From positions 3,628,001 to 3,692,000 of the forward strand of contig NZ_CP110389.1 in the NCBI RefSeq assembly GCF_026015985.1: a stretch of 64,000 nucleotides of DNA, given 5' to 3'. The notes beneath the pieces are model-generated. The model was not told where the DNA came from. It searched no databases and saw nothing but the letters and a program-made list of their open reading frames with translations. Below, piece by piece: positions 50,465 to 58,407 of this stretch. How positions within the stretch are numbered: the stretch's first letter is position 1; each line of letters starts with the position of its first letter. The DNA is from Rhodopseudomonas sp. P2A-2r (lineage in GTDB: Bacteria > Pseudomonadota > Alphaproteobacteria > Rhizobiales > Xanthobacteraceae). The translations under genes were made by a program, and so were the position numbers.

Positions 50465-51156
50465 TATGCGGATGCCGTCTCGTTCTGTCGCAGCATTGTC
50501 AGAAGGCGCTCGCGGGTTGCCGCCCATATGCCGGCCGCGACGGTCGCGGGATCGGCACTGGCATCGACCAGCACGCAGCGTCCGGGCTCCTGCGCCGCGA
50601 TCTGCCGGAACGCCGCGCGCAACCCGCGGTGAAACTCGATGTCTTCCGCCTCGAACCGGTCGGGAGCGCCTTCGCCGCGACGCGCTGCGGCGCGCTGCAT
50701 CCCGACTTCGACGGGCACGTCGAGGATGACGGTGAGATCCGGCTTGAGGTTGCCGATGGTGACGCGCTCCATCGCGTTGAGAAGCCCAGGCGACACCTTG
50801 CCGAGCGCGCCCTGATAGGCGCGGGTCGAATCCGCAAAGCGGTCGCACAGCACCCAGACGCCCTGCGCCAAAGCGGGCTCGATCACGGCATGCACGTGAT
50901 CGTCGCGCGCCGCGGCGAACAGCAGCGTTTCAGCTTCCGCGCCCAGCAGCTTGCCCATCCCCGACAAGACGACATGCCGGATGATCTCGGCGCCGGGCGA
51001 CCCGCCCGGCTCGCGGGTGACGAGGACGCGCAACTTGGCCGCGTCGAGCCGGTCGGCCAGCAGCTTGATCTGCGTCGACTTGCCGGCCCCCTCCCCGCCT
51101 TCGAAGGTGATGAAGCGCCCGCGTCGGGGCGCCCTGTTGTCGACGGCATCGGCCAT
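50464..51156 (-). CDS. tmk: Thymidylate kinase
   Basis: 230 residues from MADAVDNRAPRRGRFITFEG. The P-loop is FEGGEGAGKSTQIKLL, the DR(Y/H) motif region is LCDRFADSTRAYQG, and the lid holds the AAARRGEGAPDRFEAED stretch. It phosphorylates dTMP to dTDP for DNA synthesis. It lies 3 bases after the dac stop (51159) and overlaps holB, so dac-tmk-holB are likely one operon, as in other alphaproteobacteria. Confidence 0.96.
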   Translation of the reverse strand: MADAVDNRAPRRGRFITFEGGEGAGKSTQIKLLADRLDAAKLRVLVTREPGGSPGAEIIRHVVLSGMGKLLGAEAETLLFAAARDDHVHAVIEPALAQGVWVLCDRFADSTRAYQGALGKVSPGLLNAMERVTIGNLKPDLTVILDVPVEVGMQRAAARRGEGAPDRFEAEDIEFHRGLRAAFRQIAAQEPGRCVLVDASADPATVAAGIWAATRERLLTMLRQNETASA

Positions 51157-51158
51157 GG

Positions 51159-52413
51159 TCAGAGCTTCTCGACGCCGGCGCGGAAGATACTGACGACCAG
51201 CTCGCCGGCGCCATCGATGGCGCGGCGCATGGTCGAACCCGTCGCCACAGCCTCGGCCGCGTAGACCGGCGCCTCGACCGCGATGTTGGCGCCGCGCCAG
51301 ACGCGGACCACACCCACCTGCTGGCCCGCTTCGATCGGCGCGCGCACCGGGCCGCTGTAGACCACGCGTGCGATCAGCTTGTCGGTGCCGTTCTTCTGCA
51401 CCATCACCTTGACCGGCTCCTTGCTGGTCAGACCGACCGAGCGGCTTTCGCCGCCGAACACCTTGGCGAAGCCGACCGGCTGCTCGGCTGCGAACAAGGT
51501 GCGCGCCTCGAAATTCTTGAAACCCCATTCCAGTAATTTCTTGGCGTCGGTGACGCGGTCGTCGGGGTCATCGACGCCGTTGACGACAGCGATCAGCCGC
51601 ATGCCGTTCTGCACGGCGGAGGCGGCCATGCCGTAGCCGCCCTCCTTTGTGTAGCCGGTGACCAGGCCGTCGGCCCCTTCCAATAGATTGAGCAGCGGAT
51701 TGCGGTTGGTCTGGCGGATCTTGTTCCAAGTGAATTCGCGCTCGTTGTAGAGCTTGTAGAATTCCGGATAGGTCTGGATCATGTGCCGCGTCAGCCGGCC
51801 GATCTCGCGGATCGTCATCTTGTTGTCGGGGTCCGGCAGACCGTTGGAATTCGCAAATGTCGATTTGGTCAGGCCGAGCTCGCGGGCCCGCTTGGTCATC
51901 ACTTCGGCAAAGGCCTTCTCGCTGCCGGCCATGCCCTCGGCCAGGATCATGCTGGAATCGTTGCCGCTCTGGATGATCATGCCGCGCAGCAGGTCGCTCA
52001 CCGGAACCCGGCTGTTCAGCGCTGCGAACATGGTGGCGCCGCCGGCCGGCGCGCCCCTTGCGCCAGGAATTCTCGCTGACGCGATACTCATCCGTCAGCT
52101 TGATGTCGCCGCGCTGCAGGGCGCTGAACACCACCTCGGCGGTCATCAGCTTCATCATGCTGGACGGCGCGCGCAATTCGTCTGCGTTCTTCTCGAACAG
52201 AACGCTGCCGCTGCCGGCCTCGATCAGAATCGCGGTCGGCGCGTCGGTGTCGTAGCCCTCGTCGACCTGCTTCTTGGCGCCCTGCACGCTCTGATTGGCC
52301 GCGAAAGCCATGCCGCCGAACGCGATGACCGCGACCACGGTTGCGGCGAGCAGAAGCCGCCAGCGCGAAACGGCCGTCGGCGATCGGTCACTGGTTCTGA
52401 GTTTCGGTGCCAT
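51159..52413 (-). pseudogene. D-alanyl-D-alanine carboxypeptidase (S11), frame broken by one base
   Basis: An N-terminal membrane or signal segment (RWRLLLAATVVAVIAFGGMAFA) precedes the penicillin-binding fold: SxxK in LRAPSSMMKLMTAEV, SxN in IIQSGNDSSM, and the position of the KTG motif, which reads DGLVTGYTKEGGYG (V in place of K). A C-terminal beta domain (EPVKVMVQKNGTDKLIARVV) ends the protein. Near 52054-52057 (plus-strand CCCC) one extra base splits it: the start frame reads SENSWRKGRAGRRR and the other resumes as RGAPAGGATMFAALNS. Dropping one base gives a 417-residue protein of normal length. It trims peptidoglycan peptides in the periplasm. Confidence 0.88.
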
Positions 52414-52507
52414 CTGCTATCCTGAAGGCCAAGTCTTAACAGGATCGGCAGGCGCAAACAACGCACGGCCGGACGATCCGGCGGCGCGCTCTGAAGACGC
52501 TGACGGC

Positions 52508-53449
52508 TCAGTAGAGACCGCGGCCGGACAGGATATCCCGGGCCTCGTCGGCGGGCGCGTAAGCGGCGACCGGCCGCTCGCGCGGGGCGGCGTCGTTACT
52601 GGCTTCATAGGACACGACGCGGTGATTTTCCGTCATGCGAGGGCTCGGCCGCATGCGACCGGACGCCGACAGCTCGGAGGTCGCGTTGATCGATGCGACA
52701 TCAGCCGGCGTATTGCCGAGGGTATAGGGACGGCCTTCCGGCAACGGAATATCGCGCGAGACCACGCGTCCGCCCTGCATGTCCGGCACGAAGGAGCGCG
52801 CGGACGCGACGCGGACCAGGGATGGCGAAGGCGCCGGCTCGCCGGTGCGCAACGTGGCCACCAGTTGGCGATCGTCGGAGCCTTCCAGCGGCGCGCGTGC
52901 CACGTATTCGACCCGCACATTGGCAATGCCGCGGCCCTTGAACTCGAGCAGTTCGGCGGCCTTGTTGGAGACATCGATCAGGCGGTTGCCATGATACGGC
53001 CCGCGATCGTTGACGCGCACGATCAGCGACTTGCCATTGCCGAGATTGGTGACGCGGGCGTAGCTGGGGATCGGCAGGGTTGGATGCGCCGCGGTCAGCG
53101 ACGCCATGTCGAACACTTCGCCATTGGCGGTCAACCGGCCGTGGAAATCATCGCCGTACCAGGACGCCAGACCTTCGGCGCGGTAATTGAGGTTCTCTTC
53201 CGGTACATAGGTTCTCCCGGCGACCGTATAGGGCTTGCCGACGCGATAGGTGCCGCCGCCCTTGGGCACGGGTTCGCCCATTCCAACCACGCGCGGGCTG
53301 CTGGAGACGCCATATTTGGGGTCGACGCGACTGAATTTGCCGGAGGACGCGCAGTTCGCCAGGAACATACACGCGCCGATAGCCGTCACCGCTCGCGCGG
53401 CCCGGCCGAGTCGATATGACCCACGAATCCCCATAGTCCCCAATACCAT
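52508..53449 (-). CDS. rlpA: Septal ring lytic transglycosylase RlpA family lipoprotein
   Basis: About 313 residues. A lipobox LANC follows the hydrophobic RAARAVTAIGACMFLANC, so it is a lipoprotein. The RlpA-like double-psi beta-barrel is GLASWYGDDFHGRLTANGEVFDMASLTAAHPTLP...VRVNDRGPY, with the catalytic-type DRGPY. No C-terminal SPOR domain is evident. In other bacteria RlpA cleaves denuded glycan at the septum. A start at 53434 (MGIRGSY) is the alternative. It is upstream of dac in the same direction. Confidence 0.92.
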   Translation of the reverse strand: MVLGTMGIRGSYRLGRAARAVTAIGACMFLANCASSGKFSRVDPKYGVSSSPRVVGMGEPVPKGGGTYRVGKPYTVAGRTYVPEENLNYRAEGLASWYGDDFHGRLTANGEVFDMASLTAAHPTLPIPSYARVTNLGNGKSLIVRVNDRGPYHGNRLIDVSNKAAELLEFKGRGIANVRVEYVARAPLEGSDDRQLVATLRTGEPAPSPSLVRVASARSFVPDMQGGRVVSRDIPLPEGRPYTLGNTPADVASINATSELSASGRMRPSPRMTENHRVVSYEASNDAAPRERPVAAYAPADEARDILSGRGLY

Positions 53450-53726
53450 TCCCGCAGCCGTCTGCCCATCGGGGGCACCCCCGGCCGATACTTCCGATAC
53501 AGCCCACATCCGCACCGGAAGGTAAACATATCGCAGCGAGAAGGCGGCGGAAATGCGGTCAGGCTCGGGATGGTGAGCGAATGGTTAATTTTGGTGTTCG
53601 CCACAGGCGGTCGGAAGAAGGCCCGGCATGTGGCGCGCCAGCCTGCTCCGCGGATCAATCGAATTGGCTGGTCATCGGTGCCCGAAGCGCCCATCACAGT
53701 GGCTCTTGAACCGTCAGGACATCCAG

Positions 53727-53918
53727 ATGAGCGAACGACTCGATACGCTGCACAGGGCTCGCAGTCGCATGGTCGACGACCGCGATGCCTTCGCCAAGGT
53801 GCTGGCGGCGCCGTTCGACCGCGACAAGGCCGAACGCGCCCGCATCAAGTTCATCGAAATCCAGGCGCTGATCAACGCTATCGACGAGGCTATCGCCGGC
53901 GACGTCGCAAGCCCGTAA
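53727..53918 (+). CDS. Small hypothetical protein (63 aa)
   Basis: The ATG at 53727 gives MSERLDTLHRARSRMVDDRD, with a mostly helical, charged sequence (KAERARIKFIEIQALINAIDEAI). There is no signal peptide. It may be a short coiled-coil protein of a family conserved in this group. Divergent from rlpA across a 277-base gap in which I see no gene. Function unknown. Confidence 0.6.
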   Translation: MSERLDTLHRARSRMVDDRDAFAKVLAAPFDRDKAERARIKFIEIQALINAIDEAIAGDVASP

Positions 53919-53945
53919 TGATCGGGTCCGCGCGCGGGCTGCGCC

Positions 53946-54185
53946 CTACGCCGCCTGGGGCAGCTTGAGAGAACGGATCTGCAGCCAGATCTTGAGCCGG
54001 CGCTCGGCGGTATTGATCTGCGGCAAGGTAGCGGCGTCGCGCATCAGCCGCGCGATCTGCCAGCCCTCAAGATCGCCCCTGGCGCCCAGCGAAATCTGTC
54101 GAACCTGATAGGCGTTGCTGTGCAACGTGCTCAAGCGTCGGCCGGGTGCCAGTGTCTGTCGCATCGCTGTGAAATCGATCGTCAT
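53946..54185 (-). CDS. Small hypothetical protein (79 aa)
   Basis: Starts MTIDFTAMRQTLAPGRRLS with a GGGGTG ribosome binding site close to the ATG at 54185. It is basic and mostly helical (EGWQIARLMRDAATLPQINTAERRLKIWLQIRSLK). I do not recognise a family. It lies convergent with the 63-aa gene, 28 bases away. Confidence 0.55.
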   Translation of the reverse strand: MTIDFTAMRQTLAPGRRLSTLHSNAYQVRQISLGARGDLEGWQIARLMRDAATLPQINTAERRLKIWLQIRSLKLPQAA

Positions 54186-54303
54186 GGGTCACCCCCGTAT
54201 TGCTACAGGGTCAACCGTCTTGGCGCGCAATGGTTGCGCCCCTGTCTCGCTGTGGTTTCCCTGGGGTTAACGGGTCGCGCCGGGAACTGCGATCGGATCC
54301 GTC

Positions 54304-54340
54304 CAAAACAAAGCCGCGCCAACCTTGCGGTTGACGCGGC
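54304..54340 (-). terminator. Strong intrinsic terminator, minus strand
   Basis: On the minus strand GCCGCGTCAACC-GCAA-GGTTGGCGCGGC is a 12-bp stem (one G-U) with a GNRA loop, followed by TTTGTTTT. No coding gene lies just upstream on that strand (54341-54722), so a non-coding RNA or a very short gene could end here. Confidence 0.8.
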
Positions 54341-54722
54341 CATGAAGCGTTCTGTTGCCAGGTGCTTCGTCCCCCGAACAGGTTACGCCGCGAGGCGCAC
54401 TTCGTTCAATGCAACGTTATCGTTTGCATTTAGGTTTTTGACCCGATAACGGCGGTATCATGCCGAGCACAATTCATACCTTCTTCGCAGTCATCGATCC
54501 TGTTTCGCCCCCGCCGCAGCAGCCCTCGTGATTTACCGTTCGGCAAATCCGGTCCCGCGGGACCTGTGAAGCTGCTGCGGTGGAGGCGCCGGGTACTGCC
54601 CCCGGGTCTGCCTGCGGTCCGCTATGAGTTTCAGCGCCATCGTCTTGCGACCTCCCCAATATAGGTCCGATCTGCAGCGAATGCTAGACCGCCGAGCGGG
54701 CCACCCGCGCACCCCATCGGCC

Positions 54723-54950
54723 TCAGGCCGGCCGCACCGCCTTCTTCCTGGGGGCGCGATGGCGCCCGCCATTAAGCGGATCGCCGGCGATCTTGGTCTT
54801 GGTGAACTCGCACTTCGGGCACTTGTAGGTGATCGTTCCCGCCCCGTCGGCGGCCAGTTGCGTGCCGGCCAGCACCATCCGGCTGCGGCACATGGCGCAG
54901 CGCGGCGGCTTGGGGGTTGCGGGATCGGGATCGGGATCGGCTGGCAGCAT
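54723..54950 (-). CDS. Small zinc-ribbon-like hypothetical protein
   Basis: About 75 residues from MLPADPDPDPATPKPP; a GTG at 54992 would add 14 residues. Two CxxC pairs (RCAMCRSRM and YKCPKCEF) suggest a single zinc ribbon. The C-terminus is basic (HRAPRKKAVRP). I do not recognise a family and the role is unknown; similar short proteins occur in this group of bacteria. Confidence 0.55.
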   Translation of the reverse strand: MLPADPDPDPATPKPPRCAMCRSRMVLAGTQLAADGAGTITYKCPKCEFTKTKIAGDPLNGGRHRAPRKKAVRPA

Positions 54951-55100
54951 GGCAGGTCCGGCGGGTTGAACGGCAATGCAGTAATATCGCACGCACGCCC
55001 CGGCCTGGCGATGCCGCCGTGGCTGCGATTTGTTAACCGGGATTGGCTACGATTCTGGCAATCGCGGAACCTGGTCAATCGTACCGCGAGATCCAACTAG

Positions 55101-55130
55101 AACCCGCCGCCTCAACCCGGCGGGTTTTTT
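55101..55130 (+). terminator. Intrinsic terminator, plus strand
   Basis: AACCCGCCG - CCTCAACC - CGGCGGGTT with four further T residues is a clear rho-independent terminator. No coding gene ends just before it on this strand, so a small RNA (about 55030-55130) or a distal read-through stop are options. Confidence 0.8.
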
Positions 55131-55194
55131 GCGCCGTAACTATTCGCAGCAATCCGCGCTACATCAGCCTGCTCCGCGGAAGGAGAACCTACCG

Positions 55195-55353
55195 ATGTCA
55201 CTGTCATCCGCCAAGAATTATGCGCTGCGCGCAGCACGATCGCAGGACGAGAAGGAAGCCATTGAGCTGCTCTCCAAGGCGATCCTGGAACTCGCGACCT
55301 CCATGGAAACCACCGACGCCAAGATCAAGAAGCTGAACAAGTCGGGCGGCTAG
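55195..55353 (+). CDS. Small hypothetical protein (52 aa)
   Basis: MSLSSAKNYALRAARSQDEK starts 8 bases after a strong AAGGAG ribosome binding site. The sequence is helical throughout (EKEAIELLSKAILELATSMETTDAKIKKL) and may form a coiled coil. It lies 65 bases after the strong plus-strand terminator, so it has its own promoter. The family appears conserved in relatives by its codon pattern, but I do not know its role. Confidence 0.7.
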   Translation: MSLSSAKNYALRAARSQDEKEAIELLSKAILELATSMETTDAKIKKLNKSGG

Positions 55354-55372
55354 GCTCCGGCGCGGCTAAGGA

Positions 55373-55528
55373 TCAGCGGATGCCCAATGGCGCGTGCGAC
55401 TGCCCCATCATCACCGGCAATTCGCCCGCACCGACTTGCGCCTGGGCATTAGTCCACAGTTCGTCGGTATAGACGGACCCGGCGATGGCGGCGAGGGCGA
55501 GAACGAAGACAACGGCCAAGGTTTTCAT
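55373..55528 (-). CDS. Small exported hypothetical protein (51 aa)
   Basis: MKTLAVVFVLALAAIAGSVY is a signal peptide or membrane anchor, followed by a short tail (TDELWTNAQAQVGAGELPVMMGQSHAPLGIR). The ATG at 55528 is chosen over upstream options because it begins at the signal. It is convergent with the 52-aa gene. Function unknown. Confidence 0.55.
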   Translation of the reverse strand: MKTLAVVFVLALAAIAGSVYTDELWTNAQAQVGAGELPVMMGQSHAPLGIR

Positions 55529-55730
55529 GACCGCCTTGTCGTCGGCAATTAGGGCCGAAATTGCCGCGACGACGTGCCTTTTGCGGCAACAGCGCGGTGA
55601 TATTTGAGCGCCTTGCGCCGTACTCCCGTTGGCTGCCAAATTTCCCCGGCGCCGCCAGTTCCCAGCGGCGCGCATATTGCTTACAACCTGCTGTAGGTGC
55701 AGGAAGTACCGCACAGATTGAGGACGTTAC

Positions 55731-56225
55731 TTGGCCGACCAGTTTCAGCACGATATCGAAGTCGGCAGGCCCCCGCTGGCCGTGCGAAAGTCCTATTCCG
55801 GCGTGTTCGGCATCTTTGCTGCGCTGGCGGTCATCGCGGGCGTCTCCGGGCTGCTCTGGCTGAATTACGATCATCTGGTCGAGGCCTCGTCCCATACCGG
55901 CACGGTCGCCAGTTCCACGGCTGGCGAGGACGCGGCAGCGCTCAAGGAGCTGCAGGCGATCCAGCAACAGACGGCGGACACCTTGCTGGCGACCCGGCAG
56001 CTTTTGGAGGCCCAGCAGGCCGAAGTCAGGCGGCTATCCGAGCAGGTGTCGGGCCTGACCGCGAAGATCGACCAGTTGCAGCCCCGCCCCGCCCCGGCCC
56101 CATCCGCCGCGCCAGTCGTTACCGCCCCCAGGCCTGCGCCGAAAAAGCCACCGGCGCCGAAGCCAGCCGGCGCGATTTCGGTCGGCGGCGCCCCGTTGCC
56201 GACGACGGCCCAACCGGCGAGGTAA
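55731..56225 (+). CDS. Membrane-anchored coiled-coil hypothetical protein (164 aa)
   Basis: From a TTG start with GAGGA upstream. A short cytosolic N-terminus precedes one transmembrane helix (YSGVFGIFAALAVIAGVSGLLWL, about residues 22-44). Then comes a predicted coiled coil (ALKELQAIQQQTADTLLATRQLLEAQQAEVRRLSEQVSGLTAKIDQL) and a Pro/Ala-rich tail (APAPSAAPVVTAPRPAPKKPPAPKPAG). Likely periplasmic. Similar proteins are common in Bradyrhizobium, but I cannot name a function. Confidence 0.7.
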   Translation: MADQFQHDIEVGRPPLAVRKSYSGVFGIFAALAVIAGVSGLLWLNYDHLVEASSHTGTVASSTAGEDAAALKELQAIQQQTADTLLATRQLLEAQQAEVRRLSEQVSGLTAKIDQLQPRPAPAPSAAPVVTAPRPAPKKPPAPKPAGAISVGGAPLPTTAQPAR

Positions 56226-56438
56226 TCCGCGCGAAAGCGCGGGCCGGTGCCATTCGACGATCGCACGCCTCAGCCCTGTTGAGTTCGAACGCAAGGTCGG
56301 ATTAGCTTAACTCGGCGTCCACTGAACCTGTACCAGCTCAGGTCAGTCAGACTGAAGCAGCGCAAACAGTCCGCACGCATTGTGAGATATTCGGCTGTTT
56401 TCGGATGGAGATCATCCTTCAGCTTGTTGCACCAAAAC

Positions 56439-57188
56439 TTACCGGGAATAGCCGAGCGCAGTACCGATGGCGCGGGCCGCTTCCATCACGTGAACGGAGT
56501 ATTCCTTAATCTGCTTGCGTTTGATGCGCGTATCCGGCCCCGACATGCCGATGGCACCGACCATCTCGCCGGACCGCCCCAGAATTGCGCAGGCACAGGC
56601 CGCGATACCTTCACGCCATTCGCCATGCAGAACGTAGGAATACCCCTGCGATCGCGCCAGTGCGATGTCCTCCCGGAGCTCCTCGATCGTCATGCGCGTC
56701 GTGTCTGTATAACGCCTGAAATGCGGCTTGAATTTCTCAAGATAATCGTCCGGCATATACGCCAGCATCGCCTTGCCGGTCGCCATCGTGAAAGCCGGCG
56801 CGCGCATGCCGACGCTGGTGTGGGCGCGAATGTGATGTTCACTTTCTATCTTGTCGACATACACCACGTCGGTGTCTTCCAGAATCGAAAGATGGATCGT
56901 TTCGCCGGTCACCTGCACCAGTTTTGCCATGACCGGACGGGCAATCTTGATCAAATCCATCCGAGAGATGACATGGGTGCCGAGCGCCCAGATCTTGGTC
57001 GTCAGCTCATAGGTGCTGTGCGGGGGAACCCGACGCACGTAGCCCTGCGACTGCAACGTCATGAGCAGCCGGTGCACGTTGCTCTTGGTGAACTTCAGTT
57101 CGTTCGCAAGTTCGGTGATGCCCCGAGGCCGCTCGCTCAAAGCAAGCGTTTCGAGAAGACGAAGTCCCTTGATAAAGGCCTTATCCAT
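56439..57188 (-). CDS. IclR family transcriptional regulator
   Basis: About 249 residues from MDKAFIKGLRLLETLALSER. The N-terminal winged HTH (RGITELANELKFTKSNVHRLLMTLQSQGYVRRV) and the C-terminal IclR effector domain (HIRAHTSVGMRAPAFTMATGKAMLAYMP, RGEWREGIAACACAILGRSGEMVGAIGMSGP type segment) are clear. A longer frame to 57284 exists. IclR proteins bind palindromic operators; the pair GTTCTAT-N3-ATAGAAC at 61363 and 61558 in the same cluster is a likely target. It is the last gene of the minus-strand ABC operon (104 bases from the SBP gene). Confidence 0.93.
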   Translation of the reverse strand: MDKAFIKGLRLLETLALSERPRGITELANELKFTKSNVHRLLMTLQSQGYVRRVPPHSTYELTTKIWALGTHVISRMDLIKIARPVMAKLVQVTGETIHLSILEDTDVVYVDKIESEHHIRAHTSVGMRAPAFTMATGKAMLAYMPDDYLEKFKPHFRRYTDTTRMTIEELREDIALARSQGYSYVLHGEWREGIAACACAILGRSGEMVGAIGMSGPDTRIKRKQIKEYSVHVMEAARAIGTALGYSR

Positions 57189-57292
57189 CCAATAACCACC
57201 GCCGCATATTTGATCTTCGCCTCGCCCGATCGGTTCGCAGCGCAGGACCTCGGCGCCCAGCTTGAAGCTGAGCGCCGAGATCATACGGTCGC

Positions 57293-58387
57293 CTACTGTG
57301 CGAGCAGCGCGTTCAACTTCTCCTGCCCATATTCCTCGTTGGTCGAGTTACCGGCCGGCGACGGCGCACCCCAATAGGTCGGGCTCCACTCGATCGCTTT
57401 GCTGACATTGTCCGGATTGTTCGCCCAATAGCGAGCGATCTTCTTGTCCGTGGCCGCTTCGAACACGACGGACGACGGAAGCGCGACCGGGAATGTCGAG
57501 GTCAGCTGTGCGGCGCGCGTCGGATCGAGACGCCAGGACAACAGCTTCAGCGCATTGTCGTAGTTCGGAGCTCCCTTCGGAATGGAGAAGAAATCGTAAT
57601 AGATGAACCCCTGATTGAACGTCAGATCGATCGGAGCGCCTTCGAGTGCCAGCTTGCTCATCGATCCGGTGTAGGCCATGCACATGTCGGCTTCGCCATC
57701 GAGCAGCAGCTGCGGCGGCTGCGCGGATGTCGTCCACCACTTGGCGATATGAGGCTTGATCTCCTTGATCTTCTTGAGCGCCCGCTCCATGTCGATCGGA
57801 TAGATCTGGCTCTTGTCGACCCCGTCGGCCATCAACGCCGCCTCGAACACGAAGCGTGGCCAGGCGGGCATGCAGCGACGACCCGGAAACTTCTTCACAT
57901 CCCAGAAGTCTGCCCAGCTTGCCGGTACGTTGGCGCCCTTGAACTTGTCCTTGTTGTAGACGAGACCGACGCCGATCACCTGCAGCGCGACGCCCTTCTT
58001 GCGCTTCAGGTTGTCCGGCATGGCCGCGAGCGTCTTCTGCGCCGGTTCGGACAGTTTGGTATAATCGATGTCAGCCAGGCAGCAGTCGCCAAGCAGCTTG
58101 GTTTCCTGATCGAAGATGAAGGTGAGATCCCACTGCGCCTTGCCTGCTTCGCCCTGCGCCTTGATGCGCGGGCCGCTGCGCGCCTCCTGGACCGTCACGA
58201 CCTTGATGCCCGTCGCCTTTTCGAACGGATCGTACATCACCTTGCGCAGCGCGTCGCCGTAGCCGCCGCCGGGGTCCTGCATGATCACGACGTTGCTCTG
58301 AGCAGGCGCAACGCCGGTCCCGATCAAGAGCATGGCGGCCGATGCGAGCACGGAAGCCGAGAGTCGCAGATGCTTGTATTTCGACAT
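57293..58387 (-). CDS. ABC transporter periplasmic substrate-binding protein (PotD/AfuA-like)
   Basis: 364 residues from MSKYKHLRLSASVLASAAML, with a very strong GGGAGG ribosome binding site. A signal peptide ends near TGVAPAQS. The mature protein is of the extracellular solute-binding family 1 with VVIMQDPGGGYGDALRKVMYDPFEKATGIKVV, DLTFIFDQETKLLGDCCLADID, and GEADMCMAYTGSMSKLALEGAPIDLTFNQGF. It binds an unknown solute for the permease and ATPase encoded upstream. The frame stays open far upstream (to 59182), but this is antisense reading over the permease. Confidence 0.93.
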   Translation of the reverse strand: MSKYKHLRLSASVLASAAMLLIGTGVAPAQSNVVIMQDPGGGYGDALRKVMYDPFEKATGIKVVTVQEARSGPRIKAQGEAGKAQWDLTFIFDQETKLLGDCCLADIDYTKLSEPAQKTLAAMPDNLKRKKGVALQVIGVGLVYNKDKFKGANVPASWADFWDVKKFPGRRCMPAWPRFVFEAALMADGVDKSQIYPIDMERALKKIKEIKPHIAKWWTTSAQPPQLLLDGEADMCMAYTGSMSKLALEGAPIDLTFNQGFIYYDFFSIPKGAPNYDNALKLLSWRLDPTRAAQLTSTFPVALPSSVVFEAATDKKIARYWANNPDNVSKAIEWSPTYWGAPSPAGNSTNEEYGQEKLNALLAQ

Positions 58388-58407
58388 TTTATCCTCCCTG
58401 TGAGTTC

